From Luminiphilus sp. (GTDB taxonomy: Bacteria > Pseudomonadota > Gammaproteobacteria > Pseudomonadales > Halieaceae): 51,008 nt of DNA. The stretch lies in the NCBI GenBank assembly GCA_016778045.1, contig JADHQG010000004.1, positions 1 through 51,008 on the forward strand, given 5' to 3'. Under the pieces are notes generated by a model. The model ran no database searches. It had not been told where the DNA came from and was given only the letters and a program-made list of their open reading frames with translations. Made by a program: the position numbers and the translations under genes. Below are positions 11,194 to 21,373 of the stretch, piece by piece. Positions within the stretch are counted from its first letter, which is position 1. Each line of letters begins with the position of its first letter.

Positions 11194-11890
11194 CACCAAT
11201 GTCGACCTCAGCGAGATCGCAAAATTCGAAAAACTTGCCTCACGCTGGTGGGACCCCAACAGCGAGTTCAAACCGCTCCACGATATCAATCCGCTGCGCG
11301 CGGGATGGATCGATGAGCACGCGGGTGTGGCGGGAAAATCAGTGGTCGATATCGGTTGCGGCGGGGGGCTGCTGTGCGAGGCGCTGGCTCATCGTGGCGC
11401 GTCAGTAACCGGCATTGACATGGGAGAGGCTCCGCTAGCAGTGGCCCGGTTACATCAGCTTGAAAGTGGCGTTGAGGTGGATTACCTACAGAGCACAGCA
11501 GAGTCTTTGGCCGCAGAACGCCCCGGCGCGTTCTCGGTCGTCACCTGCCTTGAAATGCTGGAGCACGTGCCTGACCCGTCGGCCGTGATTCAGGCCTGTG
11601 CCGATCTGTGCGAGCCGGGTGGCGACTTGTTTTTCTCGACGATCAACCGCAACCCCAAATCCTTTCTCTTCGCTATCGTCGGCGCGGAGTACGTACTCAA
11701 CATGCTGCCCCGTGGCACACACGAATATGAAAAACTCATCAAGCCATCAGAGCTTGCAAGGTGGATTCGGGAAGCCGGTCTGCATAAGCAGGAGATGATG
11801 GGCATGACCTACAACCCCCTCACCAAACGCTATCGGCTCACCCCGAAGGACGTGTCAGTCAACTATCTCATTAGGGCAACAAAGCCGTGA
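11183..11890 (+). CDS. ubiG: Ubiquinone biosynthesis O-methyltransferase
   Basis: EIAKFEKLASRWWDPNSEFKPLHDINPLR, VVDIGCGGGLLCEALAHRGASVTGIDM, YNPLTKRY. Confidence 0.97.
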   Translation: MPTDTNVDLSEIAKFEKLASRWWDPNSEFKPLHDINPLRAGWIDEHAGVAGKSVVDIGCGGGLLCEALAHRGASVTGIDMGEAPLAVARLHQLESGVEVDYLQSTAESLAAERPGAFSVVTCLEMLEHVPDPSAVIQACADLCEPGGDLFFSTINRNPKSFLFAIVGAEYVLNMLPRGTHEYEKLIKPSELARWIREAGLHKQEMMGMTYNPLTKRYRLTPKDVSVNYLIRATKP

Positions 11891-12573
11891 CTCGGGCGAC
11901 GCCTGGGCCGCATACCCGGGCGGTGTTGTTCGATCTGGACGGCACATTGATCGACACTGCACCGGAGTTCATTCACATCGGGCTTCAGCTGCGAGCAGCA
12001 GCCGGATTAGCACCGATGAGCGGCGATATCATCCGCCAAAGCGTCTCAGGCGGTGCGATCAGCATGGTACAAACTGCGCTGGAGTTGTCCGCTACCGATC
12101 CTCAATTTGAGACATGGCGCCGGCAGTTTCTCACACTCTACGAGGCTGAATTGGGCCAATACAGTGCACCGTACCCCGGACTCGTTGAGCTGATTGCCGA
12201 GTTGCACGGAGCGGGCGTGAGCTGGGGCGTCGTCACCAACAAACTGGAGCGCTTTGCGGCGCCGTTGATGAACCGCATGCCTTTCGATCCACCGGCAGGC
12301 GCGGTGATCACACCCGACCATGTCGCCCAGCCGAAGCCCGACCCCGAAGCCATTCTGTTGGCCTGCAAGCACTTGGGTGCTTCCCCCAAACACTCGCTTT
12401 TTATCGGCGACCACCTTCGCGACATTGAGGCAGGGAAGTCGGCCGGGTGCTACACGATCGCGGCGGCCTATGGATATCTGGCTGCTGAGGAGTCAGCCAG
12501 CCTGTGGGGTGCTGACGCGGTTGCTCTCAGCAGTGAACACTTAGCAGACTTGATCAGAGGTCAACTGTTTTGA
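11887..12573 (+). CDS. mupP: HAD phosphatase, probable N-acetylmuramic acid 6-phosphate phosphatase (MupP-like)
   Basis: HAD motifs VLFDLDGTLIDTAPEF; position between ubiG and a yciK-type SDR matches the pseudomonad mupP locus. GTG start overlaps the ubiG stop. Confidence 0.75.
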   Translation: MTRATPGPHTRAVLFDLDGTLIDTAPEFIHIGLQLRAAAGLAPMSGDIIRQSVSGGAISMVQTALELSATDPQFETWRRQFLTLYEAELGQYSAPYPGLVELIAELHGAGVSWGVVTNKLERFAAPLMNRMPFDPPAGAVITPDHVAQPKPDPEAILLACKHLGASPKHSLFIGDHLRDIEAGKSAGCYTIAAAYGYLAAEESASLWGADAVALSSEHLADLIRGQLF

Positions 12574-13325
12574 AAATCACCCCTGAGAATTGGGTGCCCA
12601 GCCCGGATGAATTCGCCGGCAAAACCATCATGGTGACGGGTGCAGCCGGCGGTATCGGCCGCGCTGTGGCGCTCGCTTGCGCCGCTCACGGAGCAGAGGT
12701 GTTGCTTCTGGGGCGGGATGAAGCTTCGCTGGAGCCGATCTACGACGAGATAATAAAGGCTCAGGGAGCCACCCCGGGGCTGATTCCGCTGGATCTTCAG
12801 AGTCATGATGCGGCAGTGTATGACACGCTGGCCGAAGAATTGGGCGCGGCGGATGTGACGCTAGCGGGACTCCTGCACAACGCCAGCGTCCTGGGGGAGC
12901 GACGCGCGCTAGCGCAGACTTCGCCGCAGAGCTGGCACGAGGTACTGCAGGTCAATATCACCTCGGTTTTCTTGCTCACCCGGGCCCTGATGCCACTGCT
13001 AGAGGCTGCCCCGGCCGCCTCTGTCGTACTAACGAGCTCGGGCGTGGGGCGTCGCGGCAAAGCCTATTGGGGGGCTTATGCCGTCTCAAAATTTGCAACC
13101 GAGGGCTACATGCAGGTGCTGGCGGACGAGCTGGGTAACACTAGCAATATCAGAGTGAACAGTTTGAACCCAGGCGCCGTCAACACACGCATGCGTCGCG
13201 CGGCCTATCCTGGCGAACCGCCAGATACGAACCCCCCAGCAGAGGCGCTCACCCGCCATTGGCTCTACCTTCTTAGCGACGCCAGTCAGGGTGTCAACGG
13301 TCAGGCGCTCAGCGCTCAGGGTTGA
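12570..13325 (+). CDS. yciK: YciK-family short-chain dehydrogenase
   Basis: TVTGAAGGIGRAVALACA nucleotide-binding motif, YAVSKFATEGYMQ active site; TTG start overlapping the preceding stop (TTGA). Confidence 0.85.
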   Translation: MKITPENWVPSPDEFAGKTIMVTGAAGGIGRAVALACAAHGAEVLLLGRDEASLEPIYDEIIKAQGATPGLIPLDLQSHDAAVYDTLAEELGAADVTLAGLLHNASVLGERRALAQTSPQSWHEVLQVNITSVFLLTRALMPLLEAAPAASVVLTSSGVGRRGKAYWGAYAVSKFATEGYMQVLADELGNTSNIRVNSLNPGAVNTRMRRAAYPGEPPDTNPPAEALTRHWLYLLSDASQGVNGQALSAQG

Positions 13326-14234
13326 TCAGTGCTGACGGCGGTTGCGGCGACCCGTTGCGCGCTGGCCTTTCTTGGCGAACCGGTCTCTGCGCTCCTGCTC
13401 TTTTTTGGACAAATCCACAGTTTCTCTGGCTGGTAATCCGGCCATTTCATAGATCACGTCGACATCGCGCTGCGGCAACTCCAGCCACTGACCCTTTTTC
13501 AGCTTGGAGGGCAGAAACACCTCGCCATAACGCACGCGCTTCAGCCGAGACACCGTCAGACCCTGCGACTCCCAAAGACGCCTGACCTCACGGTTACGTC
13601 CTTCCATCAGTACCACATAGAAGAAACGATTAATCCCTTCACCGCCGCCTTCCTGAATATCGGAGAATCTCGCCGGGCCATCGTCTAACTCCACGCCCGA
13701 TTTCAGGCGCTCCAACATCGGATCGTCCACACGGCCCATGACCCTGACCAAATACTCTCGCTCGATCGCATTAGAGGGATGCATCAGTGCGTTTGCCAGC
13801 GCACCGTCTGTGGTAAACAGCAACACCCCCGAGGTATTGAAATCGAGGCGGCCAACGGAGATCCAGCGACCGCTCTTTAACTTCGGTAGCCGCTCAAAGA
13901 CGGTGTTGCGACCCTCTGGATCATGCCGCGAGCAAACCTCTCTGACGGGCTTGTGATAAAGCAGCACTCTGACTTCGCGGGCTTCTTCTAGATCAACCGG
14001 TTGGCCGTCCAAGCGGACACTCTGCCCTGCGCGCACCCGATCACCGAGGCGCGCCACTGCCCCGTCGATTGTGACCCGGCCCTCGCCAATCCACTGCTCC
14101 ATTTTTCGCCGCGATCCCCAACCAAGATTGGCGAGGACTTTATGGAGTTTGTCGCCCTTCTCTTCGGGTGCGGGCGTGTCAGTGCTGGTGCGGTTGTTCT
14201 TCGCCATCATCCGTCGTCTCGTCATGAGTAGCAT
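13326..14234 (-). CDS. rluB: 23S rRNA pseudouridine synthase RluB family
   Basis: S4 domain ([29 protein letters not shown]), [36 protein letters not shown]. Confidence 0.92.
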   Translation of the reverse strand: MLLMTRRRMMAKNNRTSTDTPAPEEKGDKLHKVLANLGWGSRRKMEQWIGEGRVTIDGAVARLGDRVRAGQSVRLDGQPVDLEEAREVRVLLYHKPVREVCSRHDPEGRNTVFERLPKLKSGRWISVGRLDFNTSGVLLFTTDGALANALMHPSNAIEREYLVRVMGRVDDPMLERLKSGVELDDGPARFSDIQEGGGEGINRFFYVVLMEGRNREVRRLWESQGLTVSRLKRVRYGEVFLPSKLKKGQWLELPQRDVDVIYEMAGLPARETVDLSKKEQERRDRFAKKGQRATGRRNRRQH

Positions 14235-14904
14235 CTTCGACGAGCGCTTCCCCTTCCGTCACCGCAGCGTCGTCTGCTTCGGCATCAAGGTGATCAGTGC
14301 CCGCATCGAGCTCGCCATCCTGCGCCGCTTCTCCCTCACCCCCCTCGGGCGTCTCCAACGCCAACTCACCTGAGAGATTGTCCAGTTCCTTGATTTCCGC
14401 CAGAGGAGGTAACTGGTCCAGAGACTTCAGATTGAAATAATCCAAGAACTGCCGCGTTGTCGCATACATTGCCGGCCTGCCCGGTACGTCACGGTGTCCA
14501 ACAACGCGCACCCACTCCCTCTCCAAGAGTGTCTTGATGATGTTGGTGCTCACCGCAACCCCGCGGATCTCCTCAATTTCACCGCGCGTGATCGGCTGAC
14601 GATAAGCAATCAGCGACAGCGTCTCCATTAATGCACGCGAGTAACGTGCTGGACGCTCCTGCCACAATCGCCCCACCCAGGTCGCGAGATCTTGTCGCAC
14701 CTGAAAACGGTAACCCGATGCGACCTGCACCAGCTCGTAACCTCTGTCTTCACAGCGCTCCTCGACGGATTTGATCGCCGCGCGAATGTCTTCATTGGAG
14801 GGTCGCTCATTCTCCTCAAATAAGAGCGCCATGCGCTGCACAGACAAAGGTTCGCCGGCTGCCAGCAGCGCCCCTTCCAGAATCTGCACCAATCCCGCTT
14901 CCAT
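14179..14904 (-). CDS. scpB: Segregation and condensation protein B
   Basis: [44 protein letters not shown]; next to scpA; acidic C-terminal tail. Confidence 0.93.
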   Translation of the reverse strand: MEAGLVQILEGALLAAGEPLSVQRMALLFEENERPSNEDIRAAIKSVEERCEDRGYELVQVASGYRFQVRQDLATWVGRLWQERPARYSRALMETLSLIAYRQPITRGEIEEIRGVAVSTNIIKTLLEREWVRVVGHRDVPGRPAMYATTRQFLDYFNLKSLDQLPPLAEIKELDNLSGELALETPEGGEGEAAQDGELDAGTDHLDAEADDAAVTEGEALVEDATHDETTDDGEEQPHQH

Positions 14905-14906
14905 GA

Positions 14907-15773
14907 TTACTCCGATTTCGCTTTGACGTGTATGGGACCAAAACCTTCCGTTTGGACGATCTCAATCAGGGATTCCTTCATGAGCTCCATCAGCGCAAGA
15001 AAGGTCACCACGACCCCCAGGCGGCCCTCCTCCGGTTTGAAGAGTGTGACAAATGGCACGAAGCTGCCGCTCCTCAGCGTCTCAAGCATCTGCGACATCC
15101 GCTCGCGGGTCGACAGCGACTCCATTTGAATCTGATGACTGGCGTACATCTCTGCCCTGCGCAGTACCTCACCCAAGGCGAGCAGAACTTCCCGCATATC
15201 GACATCGGGTAACGGTCTTTCAAGATGCAAATCAGGCGGTGCCGCAGACGCTTGCCAAAGCTCCCGTTCGAGGCGGGGCATCGCCTCCAGATCTTCGGCC
15301 GCTTTTTTGAAGCGTTCGTACTCCTGCAACCGGCGTACGAGGTTTGCCCGCGGGTCTTCCTCCTCGTCGTCTTGCTCACTGGAGCGCGGCAACAACATGC
15401 GCGACTTGATCTCCGCCAGCATCGCTGCCATTAACAGATATTCCGCTGCCAACTCGAACTGCATGGCATCCATAAGCTCGACATAGCGCATGTATTGCTC
15501 GGTAATTTGCGCGACATCAATGTCCAGAATATCGAGGTTCTGGCGACGGATGAGGTACAGCAATAAATCCAGAGGGCCCTCAAACGCATCGAGGAAAACC
15601 TCTAGCGCCTGAGGCGGGATATACAGATCCTTGGGCAGTTCGGTAACGGCTTCGCCGCGCACCATTGCAAAGGGCATTTCACCCTGCTCCGGCCGCAAAG
15701 CGGGCGGCGGTGTCACGCCTTCTTCGCTGATCGGATTGCCCTGCGGTTGGGTGTTTTCTTCGGGGCTGTTCAC
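14907..15773 (-). CDS. scpA: Segregation and condensation protein A
   Basis: FEGPLDLLLYLIRRQNLDILDIDVAQITEQY. Confidence 0.95.
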   Translation of the reverse strand: MNSPEENTQPQGNPISEEGVTPPPALRPEQGEMPFAMVRGEAVTELPKDLYIPPQALEVFLDAFEGPLDLLLYLIRRQNLDILDIDVAQITEQYMRYVELMDAMQFELAAEYLLMAAMLAEIKSRMLLPRSSEQDDEEEDPRANLVRRLQEYERFKKAAEDLEAMPRLERELWQASAAPPDLHLERPLPDVDMREVLLALGEVLRRAEMYASHQIQMESLSTRERMSQMLETLRSGSFVPFVTLFKPEEGRLGVVVTFLALMELMKESLIEIVQTEGFGPIHVKAKSE

Positions 15774-15788
15774 GGGCTCACTATACCT

Positions 15789-16415
15789 TCAGGCGGCTTC
15801 AAAGTCGCTGATATCGCCCACGCCACGGCGCAAAATCACGGGCACGGTATCAGTGAGGTCAATCACGCTGGTGGCCTCCAAACCGCAGAAGCCGCCATCA
15901 ATGACGAGGTCAACTTCATGTTCCAGCCGCTCCCGGATATCGTAGGGGTCGGTCATCGGGTAATCGTCACCGGGCAGGATCAACGTGGCACTCATCAAGG
16001 GCTCGTCGAGCGCCTCAAGTAGCGCCTGCGGGATGGGATGATCCGGTACCCGTAAACCGATCGTTTTGCGCTTGGGTTGTACCAGGCGCCTCGGCACCTC
16101 GCGGGTCGCCTCAAGCACGAAGGTGTAAGGCCCGGGGGTTGCGTGGCGCAACAATCGATAGACCACGTTTTCGACTCGAGCATAGGTCCCCAGCTCCGAA
16201 AGGTCTCTGCAAACTAAGGTGAAATTGTGATCCTCCCGCAGTGACCGAATCCGACGAATCCGTTCCATCGCCTTTTTGTCCCCGAGCTGACAACCCAGCG
16301 CATAGGCAGAGTCGGTCGGGTACACCACAACGCCGCCGCGCTGGATGATGCTCACTGCCTGCTGAATCAAACGACTTTGTGGTGTTTCGGGATGGATCGC
16401 GAAAAACTGGCTCAC
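15789..16415 (-). CDS. yciO: Sua5/YciO/YrdC/YwlC family protein (YciO-like)
   Basis: GGVVVYPTDSAYALGCQLGDKKAMERIRRIR, TPGPYTFVLEATREVPRRL. Confidence 0.88.
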   Translation of the reverse strand: MSQFFAIHPETPQSRLIQQAVSIIQRGGVVVYPTDSAYALGCQLGDKKAMERIRRIRSLREDHNFTLVCRDLSELGTYARVENVVYRLLRHATPGPYTFVLEATREVPRRLVQPKRKTIGLRVPDHPIPQALLEALDEPLMSATLILPGDDYPMTDPYDIRERLEHEVDLVIDGGFCGLEATSVIDLTDTVPVILRRGVGDISDFEAA

Positions 16416-17230
16416 ACAACCTCCCAGATACCACAGCCACTGGGCATGTTCGTAACGTCCACACCCAGACCGGCACCATAAGTCGAGTCGCGGTGAAAAT
16501 CTGAACCGACGGACACTCGCAGGCTGCGATCATTCGCTAACCGCCAAAGCATGTCTTGCTCGCCGGGCTTGGGCCGACCGTTAATAATTTCGACTGCAGC
16601 GCCACCCGCGCTGGTAAAGGCATCTATCAGCGCCCGTAGACGCGTCGCCGTCAGGCCATAATGCGCTGGATGAGCAAGCACTGGCATGCCTTGGGCATCG
16701 AGAATAGCTTCGACGGTTTCGCGCAGAGAAGGCCACAACACCAATATGTCGCCCGCCTTGCCTCGACCCAAGAATCGTTTGAAAGCCTCCTCCTCGCTCG
16801 CAACGTGACCGGCACCAACCATCCATCTCGCAAAATGCGGACGTCCGATCTGAGCACCGGCCGCTTCTTCAAGCGCACCTGCCATCGCGCCCGGCATGCC
16901 GACCCGCTCCAACTTCTGATCGATTCGCTCGGCACGCTCCCGCCTCGCACCGTCGAGCCGCTTCAGGTGCGCCCGAAAGCCGGGTGCTTCCGGATCGAAG
17001 CCTAAACCGATGACGTGGATGCCCACGCGACCCCATTCACAGGAAAGCTCCACACCACTGATGACGTCGATGCCTGCTGGCAGGTAATTGCGAACACTCT
17101 GGTAGCCCGCAATCGTGTCGTGATCGGTAATCGCAAGGCGCTTCACTCCCTCTCGCAGGGCACGATTAACCAGCGCTGCGGGGGCCAGCGCACCATCAGA
17201 AGCGGCACTATGTGTGTGGAAGTCGATCAA
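16412..17230 (-). CDS. rnm: PHP-domain phosphoesterase (YciV/Rnm, 3',5'-nucleoside bisphosphate phosphatase family)
   Basis: MIDFHTHSAASDGALAP, LAITDHDTIAGY; beside yciO. Confidence 0.85.
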   Translation of the reverse strand: MIDFHTHSAASDGALAPAALVNRALREGVKRLAITDHDTIAGYQSVRNYLPAGIDVISGVELSCEWGRVGIHVIGLGFDPEAPGFRAHLKRLDGARRERAERIDQKLERVGMPGAMAGALEEAAGAQIGRPHFARWMVGAGHVASEEEAFKRFLGRGKAGDILVLWPSLRETVEAILDAQGMPVLAHPAHYGLTATRLRALIDAFTSAGGAAVEIINGRPKPGEQDMLWRLANDRSLRVSVGSDFHRDSTYGAGLGVDVTNMPSGCGIWEVV

Positions 17231-17364
17231 GGCTATCTCTACACTGCGACCCGGACGGGGTGGTTCGCCACCACAATGGCAGGAAATGGAGGCGACGGCG
17301 TGGCGAGATTGTCTACCATTGCCACGTCAATAGCGAGCCTAGAGGCCTTTTACCAAGCGAGACA

Positions 17365-17979
17365 ATGAAGCAGCTACTCGAATTCATACCGGTGGTACTG
17401 TTCATCGGCGTCTATTTCTTGCTGGACGGCGAGACGGTCAGCGTGGGAGCGTGGTTTCACACCTTTGACGGCATCTACAGTGCGACTGCCGTGCTGATGA
17501 TGAGCACCACGGTTTGTTGGATCATCGCCTCAGTGATGCAGAGAAAAAACGACCGGCGTCTGATGTGGATGACGCTACTGATTGTCCCCATGGGTGCGGC
17601 GACGCTGATTCTGAAAAATCCAATCTTCATCCAGTGGAAGCCCACCGTGTTCAACTGGGGGCTGGCCATTGTCGTGCTCGGTTTTCAGCTGCTCGGGAAG
17701 CAGACACTGATTGAGCGAATCATGGGCAGCCAGATCACACTGCCACGCGCCATATGGGTCCGCATCAATATGCTGTGGTTCGCCAACTTCACGATTGTCG
17801 GCGCGGCCAATCTTTACGTTGCCTTTAATTACAGCGAGGCTTTCTGGATGCTCTACAAACTCTACTCTGGTCTAGGCTTCACTGTATTAGCAAGCGTGCT
17901 AACCATCGTGGTCGCATTTCCATATTTGAAGGCCGATGAGCTGGATGGGAACTCCCGGCCGGCGGAAGGCCCACAATGA
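17365..17979 (+). CDS. yciB: Inner membrane protein YciB / septation protein A family
   Basis: MKQLLEFIPVVLFIGVYFLLDG, multi-TM, NPIFIQWKPTVFNWGLAIV; true ATG inferred at 17365 within ORF 17212-17979. Confidence 0.93.
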   Translation: MKQLLEFIPVVLFIGVYFLLDGETVSVGAWFHTFDGIYSATAVLMMSTTVCWIIASVMQRKNDRRLMWMTLLIVPMGAATLILKNPIFIQWKPTVFNWGLAIVVLGFQLLGKQTLIERIMGSQITLPRAIWVRINMLWFANFTIVGAANLYVAFNYSEAFWMLYKLYSGLGFTVLASVLTIVVAFPYLKADELDGNSRPAEGPQ

Positions 17980-18677
17980 AGTCTCACACCTGCCCGATGA
18001 TTCGCAACACCTTCCGCGTTTTGATGCTACTGCTATTGCTACCCGGCGCCGGGGTGTTTGCTCAAGAGACGCAATACATCAGCGATATGGTGCTGGTACC
18101 CGTTCGCAGTGGCGCCGGCGCCAATTATCGCATCGTCAACCGCGGGCTCCCATCGGGCACCGCCCTGCTGGTGTTAGGTCAAAGTGAAGATGGCGAATGG
18201 GCGGAGATCGAGACCCGCGGTGGAACCCGCGGTTGGATTCCGACACAGTACCTACAAAAAGATCCGCCGGCCGGCCTGTTAATCAATGATTTGCGCTTGG
18301 AACTGGAGCAAGTCAGGGGCGAGCGGGACCGGGTCGTGAGCCAGCTTAATCAGAGCTCTTCGGAGGCCAGCGAGGCCGATGAGACGATCATTGAGCTCCA
18401 GTCGACGCTGGATAGTACGCAAGCCGAACTGACCGAGGTTAAGCGCGTCTCAGCGGCTGCGCTGGATTTGGATCTGCTCAATCAACAGTTGGTGGCAGAG
18501 CTTGAGTCAGAACGCTCTGACGCCGATCTTTTGCGACTGGAAAATGTCCGGCTACGGGAACGCATTGCCAACAATCAAATTCTGGACGGCGCGCTGGCGG
18601 TTCTACTGGGCGTGATTTTGGCAGTCGTGGCTCCCCGGCTTTGGCCCCGGAGAAAACGTCAGGATGGCTGGTCATGA
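17976..18677 (+). CDS. SH3-domain protein (TIGR04211-like) with signal peptide, coiled coil and C-terminal TM
   Basis: Signal peptide; YISDMVLVPVRSGAGANYRIVNRGLPSGTALLVL; heptad-rich region; C-terminal TM and basic tail. Confidence 0.82.
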   Translation: MKSHTCPMIRNTFRVLMLLLLLPGAGVFAQETQYISDMVLVPVRSGAGANYRIVNRGLPSGTALLVLGQSEDGEWAEIETRGGTRGWIPTQYLQKDPPAGLLINDLRLELEQVRGERDRVVSQLNQSSSEASEADETIIELQSTLDSTQAELTEVKRVSAAALDLDLLNQQLVAELESERSDADLLRLENVRLRERIANNQILDGALAVLLGVILAVVAPRLWPRRKRQDGWS

Positions 18678-18691
18678 GACAGGAGAATGTC

Positions 18692-19315
18692 ATGAAGAAC
18701 GATCACAGAAATGTTTGCGGGCGACTGTGGATCGCCATGACGATGATGGCCATGATGCTGATGGTTACGATCAGCGCACACAGCGAGGACGCGCAAAACC
18801 CCAAAGTGCTGATTCAAACCACTGACGGTGATATCACCATCGAATTATTTGCCGACAAGTCGCCGATCACGGTGGAGAATTTTCTGCGCTACGTCGATGA
18901 AGGTCATTACGACGGCACGGTTTTTCACCGGGTGATCCCCAATTTTATGATTCAGGGGGGCGGATTCACGGCGGCGCTGGAAGAAAAAGCGACCCACGAA
19001 CCGATCGTCAACGAGTCGCGCAATAAACTTCACAACACGCGCGGCACGCTGGCAATGGCACGCACTAGCGACCCCGACTCCGCAACAGCGCAATTTTTCA
19101 TCAATCAACGCAGCAACCTTCGCCTCGATTGGTCACCCGGCAACGACGGTTACACGGTATTTGGCGAGGTGATAGAAGGGATGCAAGTGGTCGATATCAT
19201 TGCCTTGTCAGACACCGGCCCGGCGCAGGCGATGACGACGCGCGGCCCCAGCGTATTTCAGGACGTCCCGGTGAAACCGGCCGTGATTACGTCGATGAGC
19301 CGCATCACGCCGTGA
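18692..19315 (+). CDS. Exported cyclophilin-type peptidyl-prolyl isomerase
   Basis: Signal peptide then VLIQTTDGDITIELFADKSPITVENFLRYVDEGHYDGTVFHRVIPNFMIQGGGF; AGGAG about 8 nt upstream of ATG 18692. Confidence 0.92.
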   Translation: MKNDHRNVCGRLWIAMTMMAMMLMVTISAHSEDAQNPKVLIQTTDGDITIELFADKSPITVENFLRYVDEGHYDGTVFHRVIPNFMIQGGGFTAALEEKATHEPIVNESRNKLHNTRGTLAMARTSDPDSATAQFFINQRSNLRLDWSPGNDGYTVFGEVIEGMQVVDIIALSDTGPAQAMTTRGPSVFQDVPVKPAVITSMSRITP

Positions 19316-20094
19316 CCAAGCTGAGCATCAATCTGAACAAGATTGCGCTGATCAGAAACTCACGGGATACGCGACATCCTGACCCTTGCGAATTTGCGTC
19401 GGCGGTCATTGAAGCCGGCGCGCACGGGGTCACCGTGCACCCACGCCCCGATCAGCGGCATATTCGCGCCGAGGACTGCGTGCAACTTGGGCAGCTGAAC
19501 TTTGCGGCGTTGAGCGGCAGTGGAGACATTGAGCTCAACATCGAGGGCAATCCCTTTGCCGACGCACAGGCCGCGCCGCGGGCAGGTATCAGCGACTATC
19601 CAGGCTTTATGGCATTGATCGAATCTGTCCGCCCAGCTCAAGTGACGCTGGTACCCGATGCCAATGACCAACTGACTTCTGACCACGGTTTCGATGTGCG
19701 CAAAGACGGAGACCGGCTGGCGCCGGTGATTGCGCAGCTGAAAAGCTGGGGGTGCCGGGTCAGTCTGTTCATGGACCCTTCGCCCGCGCAAATCGAACTG
19801 GTTGCCGCCCTTGGCGCTGATCGTATCGAGCTCTATACCGAAACCTACGCCCGCGCCCACGAGACCGGGGATCACAACGCGGTGCTCCGTCAGTTTCAGG
19901 AAGCCGCGGCAGCCGCGTCGGCGGCAGGCCTCGGGATTAACGCCGGCCATGATCTCAATCTTGATAACCTCGCTGACTTGCAGCTTGCTGACTTGCTGGA
20001 GGTCTCGATTGGGCATGCCTTTACCATTGACGCACTCCGATGCGGTATCCCTGAGGCTATCAAGCGGTATCTGGCGGTATTGAATCCCAGCTAA
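19312..20094 (+). CDS. pdxJ: Pyridoxine 5'-phosphate synthase
   Basis: GTG start (GTGA overlap): TKLSINLNKIALIRNSRDTRHPDPCEFA, GVTVHPRPDQRHIR, GINAGHDLNLDNL. Confidence 0.93.
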   Translation: MTKLSINLNKIALIRNSRDTRHPDPCEFASAVIEAGAHGVTVHPRPDQRHIRAEDCVQLGQLNFAALSGSGDIELNIEGNPFADAQAAPRAGISDYPGFMALIESVRPAQVTLVPDANDQLTSDHGFDVRKDGDRLAPVIAQLKSWGCRVSLFMDPSPAQIELVAALGADRIELYTETYARAHETGDHNAVLRQFQEAAAAASAAGLGINAGHDLNLDNLADLQLADLLEVSIGHAFTIDALRCGIPEAIKRYLAVLNPS

Positions 20095-20804
20095 TGCCCG
20101 CGACCTACAATACCGTGACAGAACCTCAAAACGATCCGCCCCCCTACCTCGTTCCCCATTCCCGGGAAGCGATCCGGCTGCTTTACCGGGACAGCGATGT
20201 ATTGATCGTCGATAAACCTACTTTGTTACTCAGTGTGCCCGGGCGTCATCCACTGAATCGCGATTGCCTGTTGCATCGTCTGGCACATCGCTACGCCGAG
20301 GTGCATGCGGTTCACCGACTGGATCTGGATACCTCAGGGGTCATGGTGATACCCCGACATCGAACAGCGCTCTCGGGCCTGGCGCGCCAGTTTCAGGAGC
20401 GACGCATCGATAAAACCTATCTGGCGAGGGTTGCAGGATCGGTCGAGGATGACGAAGGTGAAGTTGACCTCCCGCTGATTCCCGACTGGCCCAATCGGCC
20501 CAAACAGAAAGTGTGTCGGGAGTCAGGCAAACCCGCTCTCACGCGTTGGCGTGTGCTGGAACGCTACAACGATAGCTCGCTCATCGAGCTGTCGCCCATC
20601 ACCGGTCGTTCGCATCAACTCCGCATTCACATGAATGAAATCGGTCACCCAATTTTGGGTTGTGATTTTTATGCACCAGACGCGGCACTCAGAGCAGCAC
20701 CAAGACTGATGCTTCATGCCACGCGGTTGCGTTTTCGACACCCGCTGTCAGGTCATTTGCTGACCGCACAATCGCCGCCGCCGGCGCTGTTCGCAGCTCT
20801 TTGA
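20094..20804 (+). CDS. rluA: RluA-family pseudouridine synthase
   Basis: VDKPTLLLSVPGR, VHRLDLDTSGVMVIPR, GRSHQLRIHMNEIGHPILG. Confidence 0.88.
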   Translation: MPATYNTVTEPQNDPPPYLVPHSREAIRLLYRDSDVLIVDKPTLLLSVPGRHPLNRDCLLHRLAHRYAEVHAVHRLDLDTSGVMVIPRHRTALSGLARQFQERRIDKTYLARVAGSVEDDEGEVDLPLIPDWPNRPKQKVCRESGKPALTRWRVLERYNDSSLIELSPITGRSHQLRIHMNEIGHPILGCDFYAPDAALRAAPRLMLHATRLRFRHPLSGHLLTAQSPPPALFAAL

Positions 20805-20838
20805 CCCCCATTCCAGCGTCCCATACAGATGCATTAAC

Positions 20839-21369
20839 ATGCGGAAAGTCCTTGCGGAGTCGGCTGTGGTCTCTCTTGACGAGCTCGATGGCGAAAAAGT
20901 CATCGTCGCCAAACCCAATCATTCGTCAACCTGGCGCCAGAACCTGTGGTTGTTGGCCGCGTTGGCCGTGCCCTCTTTGGGCGCCGGCATTGGCTTTGCG
21001 CTGATGGGAGCCTGGCCGATCCTGCCACTTGCCGGGCTTGAATTGTCGGTGCTGGCAGGCGCCCTATATTGGGTGAACTGGAAGCTTGAGTATCGGCATG
21101 TTATCCGTCTGACAGACGAGGTGGTCACGGTGGATAAGGGTTACTTTGTGCCCAAGCGCAGCTGGCGCTTCAGCCGGCCACACTCTGCATTGCGGGTTGT
21201 ACCGGAGCACCATCACTGGCAGGGGCCAGCACTGTCCGTCCACGACCGAATGTCCGAGACCCGTGTTGGAGACTTCCTGAATCGGGAGGAAACGCTACAG
21301 CTGCTCAGTCTGTTACGTCAGGAGTTGCGTATCAGAACCCACAGCGACGACAGCGCATTGAAGGCCTGA
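20839..21369 (+). CDS. DUF2244 family membrane protein
   Basis: Two TM helices; [38 protein letters not shown] pattern. Confidence 0.75.
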   Translation: MRKVLAESAVVSLDELDGEKVIVAKPNHSSTWRQNLWLLAALAVPSLGAGIGFALMGAWPILPLAGLELSVLAGALYWVNWKLEYRHVIRLTDEVVTVDKGYFVPKRSWRFSRPHSALRVVPEHHHWQGPALSVHDRMSETRVGDFLNREETLQLLSLLRQELRIRTHSDDSALKA

Positions 21370-21373
21370 GGCG

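Noticed and set aside
17259-17272. Small hairpin GGTGG-TTCG-CCACC in the rnm/yciB divergent region
   Set aside because: Only a 5-bp stem, no T-run or supporting context; could be chance in GC-rich DNA.
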